This document shows, piece after piece, positions 1 to 11,364 of a DNA stretch of 64,000 nt (the first letter of the stretch is position 1; each line of letters begins with the position of its first letter). The position numbers and the translations under genes were made by a program. The notes beneath the pieces were generated by a model that saw only the letters and a list, made by a program, of their open reading frames with translations, made no database searches and was not told the DNA's origin. Origin of the DNA: Lasiosphaeris hirsuta (taxonomy: Eukaryota > Ascomycota > Sordariomycetes > Sordariales > Lasiosphaeriaceae); contig JAUKUA010000003.1 in NCBI GenBank assembly GCA_030549175.1, positions 5,456,001-5,520,000 of the forward strand. Reading direction: 5' to 3'.

Positions 1-266
1 TGCTGTACGGGCAGGTAACAACCAAAACAAAGGCATTCACTGCCTCTAGAATGTGCCGTGACAAGCCGCACTGCGCAACCCCAAAATTCACAGACGACAT
101 GCACCGCACGCGCAATGCAGGTCACGAGGAAACGCCATGGGCCATAGCTTGATTTCACATCTCAAAGTTGATTGGTTTTTGGTGAACCTAATTGTCTCCC
201 TCCCGATGTGCACATGAGAACTCCTAAAGAACAACCTTGACATAAGCCCTTCCCTGAATTCCCAAT

Positions 267-1418
267 TTATGCCGTCGCCCGGATTTCAGCAATCTTCTTC
301 TGGATCCTCTCACCACGCTGGGCGTAGGTGAGCTTGACGGTCTTGTACTTGAGCGACTCCTTCTTCCACTCGGCCTTGCTCTTCTTGGGCTCGTCCGAAT
401 CCTCTTTCTTCCAGGGGTCCTCGCGGATGGCCTTGTGGGCCTCGGCGTAGAGCTCCTCGAGGCCATCGGCCTCGACATCGTTCTCGATGTACCTACCGAA
501 CTGGCCCTTGAAGCGCTCCTCATCGTCGTCGGCGAGGGTCTCCATGTACTCAGCAACGTGACCGCCGAAGATGTACTTCTTGAGGGTCTCAGCATCGAGC
601 TCCTTGGCCTCGATATCGAAGCCAGGGAAACGGTTCTCGGAGTGGGGAATGAGAATACCGCCGTCCGAGGCGCCCTTCATGGCGGCGAAGACGCGGGCAC
701 CGGTCGAGGTGCGGGCAAGGCCGACATCAAGGAAGGCCTTGAAGGGGCGGCGCTCGCCGTCGTCGGTCTCAGCGGCCTCGGTGAGGGTGTATTCGCCGTC
801 AGCCTCCTCGACACCAGCAAAGTCCTCATCGAGTCCGAGCTTCTTCAACACACGGCGGGCGATGAGCAGGCCAGTGGCGTAAGCGGCAGCCCAGTTGGTA
901 AGGCCGTTCTGGATGCCGTAGGCGCGGAGCTCGTGAGCGTAGGCGGCGCAGAAAACTTTGTCGCCAGTGATCTCGGAGGTCACGATCTGCATGATGATGT
1001 CTCGGTTGGTGAAGCGGACCACCAGTCTGTACTTGGGCGCATTGTACTTGTTCTTGGCCTGGGTGATGAGCCTCTTGCGGGCATAGTAGTCGGTCTTGCC
1101 TTCTCTTCTGCGGCGGTACTTCGTCTGGAAGCGACTGTCATGGCTGTTAGCACCCTCGCGGCGCAATGATTGTATTTTCGGAGCGAGGAAGAGAGAAGAG
1201 AATGAGACTTACCTGAAGTACGCACTGTTCTTGACCAGCTTGTGGAAAACCTGGTGTTCAAAATCCCCGAGTCAGCAATTAGCGCTTCAGAATTCTCCTT
1301 CCGAAGCATCTTGCATTGACTCTCTATCTCTCGCGGAGACAGATGAACGTATCACTTAGGTGCAATGCCATCAAGTCATGATGGCACGCAGCACCGGAGC
1401 TAGAATTCAACTTACCAT
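267..1418 (-). CDS. RPL5: 60S ribosomal protein L5 (uL18)
   Basis: Cytosolic large-subunit protein that binds 5S rRNA and enters the 60S subunit as part of the 5S RNP with uL5. Three exons on the minus strand: 1416-1418 (the ATG alone), 1213-1250 and 267-1134, giving 302 aa, the usual L5 length. The spliced N-terminus reads [19 protein letters not shown] and is followed by the family hallmark [16 protein letters not shown]. Further conserved blocks include [16 protein letters not shown] and the Lys-rich C-terminus. The first exon holds only the start codon, a layout common for fungal ribosomal protein genes, so an open-frame search alone misses the true start. Both introns have GTAAGT donors. 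It is divergent from the HAD-like gene, with 367 bp between the starts. Identification is very secure; the intron at the ATG is inferred from splice signals and phase. Confidence 0.96.
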
Positions 1419-1785
1419 CTTGACGGCTGTTGCTGGGTGATACAACAGGTCGGACGTTGCTACGTGGAAGAAGAGGACACGAAATTCGAGATGGCCAAAT
1501 AATTTGGTGGGCTGAAATTTAGAAATCCACCCCAACAGCCCTAAGGTGCAGGTGGGCGGTGGGGGACGAGGGCGGGGCAGAGGAGCGCGACGAGCGATTA
1601 CGTAACCAAGTACTTTTGTACTGCGGCGGGGCGTTCTGTCAGCGAGAGCCGAGGTTCCCACACCCGCCGAGCGAGTTCTGGCCAAGACCTGACCCGTTCG
1701 TCCAAGTTGACTTCGAGTCGACCGCGAATCGCAGGGTGATGGCTTCTATATCGGAAGCTGGCATTCGAGGAGTGAGGTAGAAACC
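1419..1785. promoter_or_regulatory. Divergent intergenic region RPL5/HAD-like gene
   Basis: A 367-bp head-to-head spacer that must carry the promoters and 5' leaders of both RPL5 and the HAD-like hydrolase. I see no motif that I can name with confidence. Confidence 0.5.
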
Positions 1786-2755
1786 ATGCTGTCGGACGAG
1801 TTCTCCGTAGACACCATTCTCGAGGCAATTGACGAGATGGCGCCCCCCAAGCGGCCCAAAGTTGTCCTCTTCGACATTGGCGGTGTCTGTGTAAGTCACC
1901 TGCGCCATGGATGCTCACTTTATACCCCCCAAACACTAACAATCCGCCTAGGTCATCTCCCCCTTCCAATCCATCCTCAATTACGAACTCAGCCTCGGCA
2001 TCCCCCCAGGCTGGGTGAACTACTCCCTCTCCCGGACCGCACCCGCCGGCTTCTGGCACCGCCTCGAGACAGGCACCATCCCGCTGGACACTGCGTTCTT
2101 CGCGGGTTTCACCGCCGACCTGCACTCGCCAGCCCGCTGGGCAGTCTTCTACCACGATCAACGCGCCCTCAACCCCTCCCTGCCGCGTACCACTCCTCCC
2201 GTCCCGGCCATTGACGCCGAGTGGCTTTTCCACGATATGATGGCCGCGGCCCGCGTGCCGGACCCGTGGATGCTGCCCACCCTCCGGAACCTCCGCGCCA
2301 GCAGCCAGTTCGTCATCGCGGCCCTCAGCAACACCGTCATCTTCCCGCCCGACCACCCCTACTCGCGCGTCGCGCCCGAGGACGACCCCGTGCGTAGCCA
2401 GTTCGACGTCTTCGTCTCGTCGGCCCATGTCGGTCTGCGCAAGCCGGACCCGGCCATCTACCAGCTTACGTTGGAGCAGGTTGACGCCTTTGCGCGGGCC
2501 AACGCAGACTCGGAGAGAGGACGGCGCGGGGGCTGGGCTGAGGGCGTGCGTGCGGGTGATGTGGTCTTTTTGGATGACATTGGGGAGAACCTGAAGGCGG
2601 CAAGGCAGGCGGGGTTCAGGACCATCAAGGTTCCGCTGGGGAGAGCGTTTGAGGCTGTTGACGAGCTTGAGAAGGTTACCGGGCTGGCACTAGCGGGTGA
2701 CCACCCCAAGAAACCCATCAAGCCGGATTTCAGTGCCGCAAAGGCAAAGATATAA
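1786..2755 (+). CDS. HAD-superfamily hydrolase (ACAD10/epoxide-hydrolase N-terminal-like)
   Basis: Predicted HAD-fold phosphatase-like enzyme, 302 aa, two exons (1786-1890, 1952-2755) with a CTAAC-bearing 61-bp intron. HAD motifs in order: motif I LFDIGGV with the nucleophile Asp at residue 30, motif II LSNT, motif III KPDP, and motif IV FLDDIGEN. The segment after motif I (SPFQSILNYEL, GIPPGW) resembles the N-terminal HAD domain of ACAD10/11 proteins and YihX-like phosphatases. Position +2 after the nucleophile is Gly rather than Asp, which occurs in this subgroup and leaves the substrate open. No ACAD or kinase domain follows, so this is a stand-alone HAD. An in-frame ATG at 1837 is an alternative start that would drop 17 residues. 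The family is secure, the substrate unknown. Confidence 0.85.
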
Positions 2756-2966
2756 TCACAAAAACATTCATAGTTACCTCCCAGCCTCTTAGACCTTCGA
2801 AGCTCAGGCCAACCCCCAATGTAAGTATCCACCACCTCATCCCAATCTCTCCGTTTGAGATCCACACAGATATCACCAGTATCCCCACCCGGCCTTCAAT
2901 TTCTGCTCCCAACCATGGAGTCGGCCCTACGTGGGACAAAGAAACCATCTTACTCTCATCAATCCA

Positions 2967-3057
2967 TCGTGTATGGTGTAACGGTAACATTTCTGACTCT
3001 CAAAACCTCCCAAGATTGAGCACTCAGGGGCCCGGGGTTCGGTTCCCCGTATCCGAG
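2967..3057 (+). tRNA. tRNA-Glu (anticodon CTC) with 20-nt intron
   Basis: Folds as a cloverleaf: acceptor 2967-2973 with 3050-3056, discriminator G3057; D-stem GTGT/ACAT with loop AACGGTA; anticodon stem TCTGA (2992-2996) with TCAGG (3024-3028); T-arm CGGGG TTCGGTT CCCCG (3033-3049). The anticodon loop reads CT-CTC-A, with T33 and anticodon CTC at 2998-3001 region, and is interrupted after position 37 by a 20-nt intron (3003-3022), the canonical site for nuclear tRNA introns. The intron carries TTGAG, able to pair with the anticodon. A-box-like TGGTGTAACGG and B-box GGTTCGGTTCC are both present. The acceptor stem has one T-C mismatch at the fourth pair and a G-T wobble at the fifth. It lies in the gap downstream of the HAD-like gene. 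Confidence 0.88.
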
Positions 3058-3092
3058 TTCTCTTCAAAAGAGTAGCATCTTGTGTGTTCCCA

Positions 3093-3097
3093 TTTTT
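3093..3097 (+). terminator. Candidate RNA polymerase III T-run
   Basis: A run of five T, 36 nt past the mature 3' end of tRNA-Glu, and the first run of four or more T downstream. It is the likely Pol III stop site. Confidence 0.5.
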
Positions 3098-3636
3098 GCT
3101 TGTATTTCTACCTTGAGCCTCTGTGGTCAACGGGGTCGTTTTGAAGAGCACATAGGTGACGATGCCATGACATCAACCATCATATAACTTATACGAGGAA
3201 AGAGGCAATTTCTAACTCCGCGGGTCTCTTTTAATATCTTTTTGATATCAAGTCGTTTGCAGTCAACTCCGCAACTTCAACTTCGACCAGATCCTATCGT
3301 GTTGCATTCTTTTATCAGATAGGCCACTCTACCCTGTCTGGCTAATCTACCCTCAAAACCAGGTGCCTTCATGCGGTAAAGTTACAAGCGCCCTCAACAA
3401 AATTTCACATCACATACCCATGAGTTTCATTCGTCTCATTTCCTCTTCTCACCTATTTCCATGTATGTTATATCTAGTCAGCCAAGCCACCACCTTCACC
3501 TCTTGCACAAACCCTCAATCGAATGAAAGCATGCAAGTTTTTGCTTTCATACTTGTCTCAAAGTGTGCCCCAAGCTCATGCCGTTGCATAAAAGATCAGT
3601 AATTGCCTCCAACCTGCGCCAGTCTAGATGCAGACT

Positions 3637-3661
3637 TGTGTGTGTGTGTGTGTGTGTGTGT
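3637..3661. repeat. (TG)n microsatellite
   Basis: About twelve uninterrupted TG units in the 3' flank of ATG2. It is probably length-variable and has no coding role. Confidence 0.9.
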
Positions 3662-4018
3662 ATAGTGTGAAGTATGCGTGTGGCTCATGATCATGCTCAA
3701 TCTCGCAAAGCAAAAGAAACAAAATCAGAAAACCTCACCCATTGGCCCATCCCATGTCGAGGGCCGAAGAAAAACACGGACGTGTACAGCAATGGCATAA
3801 ACAAGAAACAAAAGCAAACGATTGTAATCCCTCCTTCCCAAGACCCAAGCCCCAAGCCCCAAGCCAAAAGTCCTCGCTGTGCATGATGAGGGTATACGTT
3901 CTCCCGATGGCTGTACTGTGGCCCTTTACCAACTCAATATTCACTGTCAACTCCGCATCTGCCCCCTGTGCGTAGACGACTGGTAACTCGCAGGATACCC
4001 CGGCAGCTAGCTCGTGGC

Positions 4019-7000
4019 TTAATGCTTTTTGTATTTCTGTCTCCATGTCAGCATAACCTTCACTCGAACAACTCGCCAAGGACCAACTCACCGCTTCCGC
4101 CCGCCTCCTGTTCTGCGGATCCAGCGAGTTTGTCGCGCCCAGCAGCGTTTGTCCAATCGCCTTTGTCGCGCCAATCGCCGGCCTAAAGATAATGGTCGGC
4201 GCTCTCCTCAGCACTGCCTTGGCTGCCCCCTGTGCGCTCTGGCTCTCCATCACCTCGGCCGGCACGGCAATAATAGCGTCTCTCGCCATCGACAAGTCTC
4301 TGGCCAGGCTTGCATAAGCGCCCCTGACGCCCTGGATAATTCCCAACGGCTGGTCCGCGTAGAGACTGATCTGCTTTTTGTCCTCGCGGAACTCATCCTC
4401 CTCCCACTCATCTGCACCCGCAGAGGTGCCCTCGCCATGCGGGTTTGACACAAGCATACCCTCGGCACCCTGAAGGGCGTATTGCGTTCCAATCGCAAGC
4501 TTAGCACCAAGCTTGACGACTTCGGTTCCTGTCGTCTTGGCGAATGCCGCCGCACCTTTGCCAATACTGCGGACGATGCGGCCGTCCTTGCGATATTCTC
4601 TAATGGGAATCTCAACAAGCTCCCTGAAGCCGCTACCGGCGTTGACAAGCGAGCGCACCGGGGCTAGCCCGGCCAAGATTCCTGGTAATTGTGTCCTCTT
4701 GACATTGTCGGTCCAAATATCATTGAGCTGAAGGCCCAGGCGATCGAAACCCGAAACGCCATACAGAATGACGTGACGGAGAACCATCCGAGCATCCTCA
4801 AGGATTAGAAAATTCATGAACTCGGTTGTGTGACCGGAGCGCAAACCAGCATAATCGACGCGCTTTGGCTTGAAGTCTAGTTTGATAGGCACATCGTTGA
4901 TTTCAGCTCGCTGGATGAATGGAATGTCGCTGGGAGAGGCGTGGGTCGGAACAGAATCATCCTTGAACTCAAAGAACCGAGTGATGAAGTCAAGCGCATC
5001 TTGATCAACATGCAACCTCAGAGGGAGGATGGTGACCTTGAGCACGATTTCCGAAGCAGGCATCGACGGCACGGGCTTAGTGTTGAGAAGTTCGAGATGG
5101 ACCATGCTCGCACCCAGCTCTCTCTCGCCAGCATCGTGATCATACATGGCGAATTTCTTCCAGGTGGACGTTGGGACGTGATCGAAGACGTCTAGGTCAT
5201 TGATCCGTATGTCAATCGAATTCAGCGTCTCTCCTGATTCCGGTGGGAAGGTCACGAGGTCCGCGTTGACGCCCTTGAGCTCAAATGTGATTTTGTGACG
5301 CTTGCTCCTGTTTAGTTTCAGGCTCTTTGACTTCGATTTTGACCGGTGGTGTCCAGCTGCGCGAACCGTCGTGGAGGTTACCGCCGTCGTTGCAACCGAC
5401 TCCGTCTCGGTTGCATTATCGTTTAACTCTTGATTGATGGCCTGAGCTAATTCCCTAGGGTCCCGGTTGGCTGGAATGCCGATGTAGATAGAATTGAAGA
5501 GGAAATCGCCAATGACAGTCTCCTCTTCCTCAAAGTCTTGCTCATAGGCGCCCCTACGCTCGACCCGAGCCCTCCGTTCATATGCCTTGGCTTCTACGTC
5601 CTGGACGGCCTTTGTGATGACCTCCCTGGTGCGAGCCCAGTCGTAGCCGTCAAACAAGTGCCAGATGACATGAACGTCTCGGACGCAGACCTTCAGGGGA
5701 CTGCGTTGGACTTTAAGGTCGTTGGACTCGTCATATGTGTTCCTCTGGGAGTTCCAACGATGCGCCGTGCCCTTGACCACGGATTTTGCCTCAAAGTAGT
5801 TGTCCTCGACAAGAAGTTCGTCGCTATTGCCCTCCGTCGAGAGACTAGCAGTGCTGAGCAAGACACCATCGCTAGTCTCTTCGACTCTTGTGCTCCCTAT
5901 TAGAGATGGGGCCGTCGCATCAAACAGCTCCTCTTGAATGGCTGCCTCATCGTAGAACTGCGAGTCTAATTGAAGGGGACTATCGTTGTCTCCACCATAG
6001 TACTCATCGTCGCTTCCAATGTCGCCACCAATCTCTTGAGCAATCGCAAAGTCGTTGTCAAAATCGTAGTCACCTTCCGCTCTGCCAAAGGCATCTGCCG
6101 TGATCGATGCCAAGAGATCCTCAACAGGCACGACAGATGTCCGATACTTGATCTCCTTGCTTGGCGGTGTAGGTGGCTTGAGCGCATTGGCCAAAGAGAT
6201 GAGTGTCTGCATCGAATCCGCACAAGTCTCTAGAACCAAGAGATCATCCCGAACTTCGACCTCAACACGCGCCTCGCCCTCGGTGTCCTTAACCACCTTG
6301 ACGGTAGCCTTCGCCGCCGAAATCTGGCAGACATTCACATACCCATTTGCGCACAGCTCTGTCACCTGCGGGGATGGTGTTACTTGCGACTGGCGCGTAG
6401 ATGCAAACCTGCCATCATTGGCCTCGAGGATAGAGATGTCGTCGATGAGGAGAACGGATGCCTTCTTCAAAGTTGCAACCGCGTTGACCGTGTTACGCTT
6501 TCCTGGTGTCGCTTCAAGGTGTGCCTCCGTGAGTACGACAAGCAATTTGGACGTCAACCCAAGCGGGTTCAAGCCAATGAGACAATCCCGCAGTGCCAAG
6601 TCGACCTTGATGGGCTTCGAGTTTTTCGACTGGTCAATCGTAGACACTGGACCCGCTGGCACCCCTTTGATGGCAGCATGTGCCTGGTCTCCTAGATTTG
6701 CAACAGAGGCAGCGAGGCTAGCCTCAAAATCCTGGGGTGTCGCATCCTCTGCGAGGCCTAACACATCCATAATAGTTGGGACTCTGTATTCGACGTTCAG
6801 CCCCAAAAGCTTGATCTTGAGAACCGGCTCCATATCGTCAATCATCCTCATCATCAATACGGGAGGTTTGTGCGAGATACCAGTAGTAGCTGTCACAGGC
6901 GTCCCCACAAGCTCCTCGATCTTGTTCCGGTTGACCGAGATTGTGCTGACAGCCACAGCCACCAACGAGGGTAGCGTGATATGTGCAAGCTCCAAGTCCT

Positions 7001-10000
7001 TCAGGGAAGCTTGGATGACACCGAATCGACCACCAATATCAACGAAGCAGTCGACGTTCTTAATTTGACCCAGAGTCAACAGCCCAGGCCGGTCATCTTC
7101 GGGAAGGTATTTGGCAACCGTTCCCAGTTTGGCTAGGTCCTCCGCAAGACCAGGAAGACAGCCAAGCTGCTGCAACCTGCCTGCGTCAACCTTGACTCTG
7201 CCTACATTCAAGCAGAGAACCGGTCCCTTCTTTCGCTGCCTGAGCAGGGTATCCACCATGATTTCATCTTCATTTTCGTCGAACTTTACGTTTGATGGCG
7301 TGATAAGCTCAAGTAAACGCTCGAGGTCGGTGTTGCGCGGCAGCAACATGTACTCAAGTCTAGTGTCCGCAATTTCCATAATGATGGGAACTTCTGCGCG
7401 GGAGTTTCTCATATACGGCCCGGCCAACCGGATCTTACTGAAATGGACAGCAAGACCCTCCTCCCTGTTGACCAGCTTAAGCGCACTGGTGTTTAATACC
7501 ACGCTGCATTCTTTGCCGATCACATCTACCCGGAGGCCGTTGATACGCAAGTCGGTCTTGTTCTCCTTGGCTGCGGTGTGATCATCAGGGTTGATTGGAG
7601 CCTCAAAACGCACACTGCGCGGTTTCTGGAGCGTCTTTGCAGGACTCTTGGGGCTCTTTGGAGTGTTTGAAGTAATCGAGGAGCCCATGTTAAGGAAGCT
7701 GCTCAACCCTCCGAACCAGCTGAAAGTCTCGTCCAGTCTCTGAAGATCCAACTTGACGTGAAGAGGAAGAGTGTTCACCTTGACCCTCGAGGCCTCGGAT
7801 GTGGTTGTGATCTTGACCGAAACATCCTGCCCAGCAGAGGGGAAGGTGTTCGCTACCGACTCATAAAGGTTGACCTGGCGATCAAACGAGATAATATCAT
7901 CGTTTGCGTAGCCAAACCTAAACTTGTCGATGCTGATGTCCGTCTCGCTCTTCGAACCCACATTCAACAATGAACCCTGTAGGTTCAGGAGATTGGCTCG
8001 GAGCAGAACATCCGAAGAGTAATCAACCATCCGCGGTCCAAATATTCTCTGGGGCGTATCAGCTACACCTGCGAGCTTCTCGAGAAAGCTGATGGATAAC
8101 TCTTCCAGTGTGAATTTGAAATCCGGCTTGCTCGAACTTGACTTGGAGGTTGCTGTTTCGGGAGCTTCATTGGGTTGGGGCTTGACGGCTTCAAGCAGGC
8201 GCGAAACAACCATGGCTAAGAGGAATCCAATCGAAGCGTCAAACCGCACTTCGAGGGGCTTCAATATGACCTCGACGGACTTATCAGGGGCCTCCTCAGC
8301 AGAATCTATCTGGATGGAGGGCAGAGTAGGGCTCATTGGTGCTGCGGAGTGAACGGAAAACGTGCCCGGCAAGTTTGGGGCAATGGATCTTCCGAGGTCG
8401 GCTGAGGGGGTGACTTGAATGTGTTTGTGGAGTGATGGGAGATAGACGGATATGGAGCTCAGAGACATGATTTCCTTAACCAAACGGGTTGGCCCGCGAG
8501 GTGTAGGGACGTCATCTTGCTGAGGCTCGTCATCCCGGATTTCAGGGTGCTCGTCTTGTACATATGCAACATCTTCAGGAATAACAGAGTTGTCAGGAGG
8601 CGTCTGTGGCCGTGCAACGGTAGGTTCTGGTGGCAAGTCGGGAAAAACACTGCTCTGCTGAATCTCGATTTCAGGGATCTCTTGATGCAGTGTGGGCTGT
8701 ATTTGAGGGCTGATAGGTCGGGCGTTGACATCCTCTGCTGGCGGAGAGGGTTCATCAAGTGGGGGATCATCTGTATCCCACGATCCCGGCATAGCGTTGC
8801 GTAACCTCACCGACTCAGCCTGCGAGAAAGCACTCATATACATGCTCTCAGCCTCTTCGTGGCTGTAGAGATGCGACTCCGTCAGATCTTCCGGCACCGA
8901 GACGCTTGAACTAACGCTTGCGGATCCAGAATGAACTGACGCCCTAGGCGATGGGGCGAGGAAGGATGAGGGGCTCCCTAGTCGGCGAAGATGAGGTTCA
9001 GATTGTGCTTCCCGCTCCAAGGCTGCCCACGGAGCCGGGTCCGGTTCCACAATGGCCGATTGCGCATGATGCTCAAGTTTAGGAGGAGAAAACTCCTGGT
9101 AGATGGAAGCTCTCGGGGTGGAATGGGATGAGGCCAGCTCTTCGATTTCATCTCCCTCACTCCCGCTGAGCTCATACGGAATGTTAAAGGCGTCTTCGCT
9201 GTCCTGCAATTGGTAATGGCTTTGCGCCAGCTCCTCTGAGTCCACCATTGAATCAGAGGTCACGCTCGTCTCGAGGTCCGCCACTGGTGCTGGGAGAGAG
9301 CGAGAAAAGGTAGGAGCTTCGGAAACTGTTGGTGATCGCGATTCGATCGATGAGGGCATCGATGGCGAGCGGACCAGGGACGAGAATACATTCGCCTCTG
9401 AGATCAAAAACGCACGAATGTTATCTAGCAAGATGTGCCGCTTGCCCTCCTTGGGTACTATTGCCGGAGCTCCATCTTCATCTAGCGTCGGAGTCGTTAC
9501 CCCCTCAACGTTGATGCTTTCCAGTGATAGCTGGAACGTAACAAGCTCGGGGGTTGGGGTGCTGGGATCTACTGGCACTTCCATATCAACCTGAAAGGTG
9601 ACCCCCTGGATTCGAATCTGCATCCTATCCACAACACCCTGGAGGAAGTCGGTGAGGAAGACGGGCAGTGACAGGGCTTGTCCGGTGCCGAACGACGTCT
9701 CATCTTCGCTCTCTGATTCACTCATGGTCACTGAAGCTCCGAGATCCTGTGACTCGGCCGCCAAGGCCTCCTCCAGCTTCCTTTTCTCAGCCGACGGCTG
9801 TGTCTCGAGGAACGACTGGGCTAGATCGGCGGTGGTAGGGACGATATCATCGGCGCCTCTGGCTTTTCTCCACTTCCGCTCTTGTTGTTGCTCCCTATGT
9901 TCCTTGGACACCACTTTCAGTCTGACATCGACGCCATCGACCTCGGCTGTTATCGGGCTGTTGTAAAAGTCCATGGGAATTGTAACCCTCAGTACCAGGA

Positions 10001-10300
10001 CCTTCGCTTTCTGAATCGAGAAGTTGGGGGGCAGCTCGACGAGCCGCTCGAGTTTCTGTGGAAACAAGGCATTAGCTCATACCATCGAGACCAGAGACAA
10101 ACAACCGGGACAAGGGTCGATAGTACCTGGAGGATAAGCCCGACATCTCGAAACTCGAGTATCGTATTCCTGCCCAGCGCAAAGTCGAGGTTCTCCAAGT
10201 CAAGAGCCTGTGCATCGAGTAAGTCCAGCCGCGACAGCGCAAAACGTAGCAGCTGCTTTGGCATCAGGGAGTTTCGGAAAGACTGGAAGAAAGACGCCAT
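4019..10300 (-). CDS. ATG2: Autophagy-related lipid transfer protein Atg2
   Basis: Bridge-like lipid-transfer protein of the Vps13/chorein class. It links ER exit sites to the growing phagophore and acts with Atg18 and Atg9. Exons on the minus strand: 10127-10300, 4092-10055 and an 18-nt last exon 4019-4036, giving 2051 aa. The chorein-like N-terminus reads MASFFQSFRNSLMPKQLLRF and continues through LDLENLDFALGRNTILEFRDVGL across intron 1 to KLERLVELPPNFSIQKAKV. Residues of roughly 230-600 are Ser/Pro/acid-rich and probably disordered. The C-terminal block FRPAIGATKAIGQTLLGATN is typical of the family. The last coding exon adds only KYKKH, from a GTGAGT donor, a GCTGAC branch and an ACAG acceptor. 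Without that splice the frame would run 118 residues of unrelated tail to 3735. The family call is very secure; the last exon is a strong inference. Confidence 0.95.
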
Positions 10301-11364
10301 GGTGGTGATCGGGGAGTAAGTTCGGTTTGGCTCGGTTCAGCCTCTGAAATCGGTACGTCGGGATGATGCAGCTAGTGCTCGAAGGTTGGTTGAGGCCGGA
10401 GACGACTTTGGGGTAGGATGATGGGGAAGAGAAGCCCGGCGGGCACAGGGCACCAAGCACATACAGCAGAGGAGCTCACGAGAGGGGAGGTGGCGGCAAG
10501 ACGGGGATGAGGGCGAGGATGGGCTCGGCGGGATGCGGGGAAGGTCATGTTTGAGAGAACATCATCATCAGTGACATGGTCTCTCTCGCCCTCGCAGGTA
10601 TTATTATTATTAAACCCTTGTGCAGGCCTACCAGAGAAAGGGAGAGCTCGGTGCCAGGCGACAAAGATGTCGACCAGCAAATGGCAGAGGTAAAATGGCA
10701 GGAACTGCGAGGTGGTTGACGTGGTGAGCGTCTGGGTGGTAAGTGGGCTGGTCCCAACCCGTGACAAGCTTTGGGCCCCAAGGTCGCCAATCAGTTGATC
10801 GTCCTTATCAGTAGCGCAAGGCATGCATCAGCGTGTGAGGCGTGCGAGCCTGGGCACGCTGAGCAGAGAACGGTCCACATTACCTAACACCCAAACAATG
10901 ACCCCGCTGTGAGTTTCACAAGCCAGTGGCAGCCAAAACCGAGAGAAACGTCTGGCAACCTGCGAGCTGTAGCTCCAGGCACGACCGCCATCAGAGCGGA
11001 GTGGCTGGCAGCTCGGGTACTGTTACTACTGTGAACAGTGAAGAGCCGCCACGCTGTTCGTCTCTTTTCTTTTTCTTTACTTCCTGCTAGGCTGAATGAG
11101 ACACAAGGCACGGCTGCCTACCTGCTGCGTGCATCCACGCTTCAGGTGCTTGCTCACGCCGGATGCAGTGGACGTAGTCATCGAAACCTCGCTTTGACCT
11201 GTGATCTGAACTACACTATCTTCGCTCAATAAGGCGATGCGCTAGCATCAGCCCCTCGGACAGGGGCCCCGGAGCCATAGTCCGTATCTACATACAATTG
11301 TATGCTCAAAAAGGCTGCTAGCAATCCAAAGCATATTGCGGATGTCGCTTCATGTCTCTAGTCA
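10301..11364. other. Intergenic gap ATG2 promoter / amine oxidase 3' end
   Basis: About 1.06 kb between the ATG2 start and the stop of the next minus-strand gene. It holds the ATG2 promoter and leader, with a small (ATT)n run near 10600, and the 3'UTR of the oxidase. No convincing gene is seen. Confidence 0.55.

Larger units (their letters stand above)
3058..4018. other. Intergenic gap tRNA-Glu / ATG2 3' end
   Basis: No gene is seen here. It holds the tRNA trailer, the TG microsatellite and the presumed ATG2 3'UTR. The open frame that continues past the ATG2 coding end into this region is treated as intron plus 3'UTR read-through. Confidence 0.6.

Noticed and set aside
435..1169. 244-codon open frame antisense to RPL5
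   Set aside because: It is the mirror of the highly biased RPL5 codon use; Leu/Gly/Val-rich, no domain, and RPL5 itself is certain.
3735..4018. Continuation of the ATG2 frame to a stop at 3735
   Set aside because: A good splice pair at 4091/4037 leads to an immediate family-like end; the extra tail is low-complexity and unrelated to Atg2.
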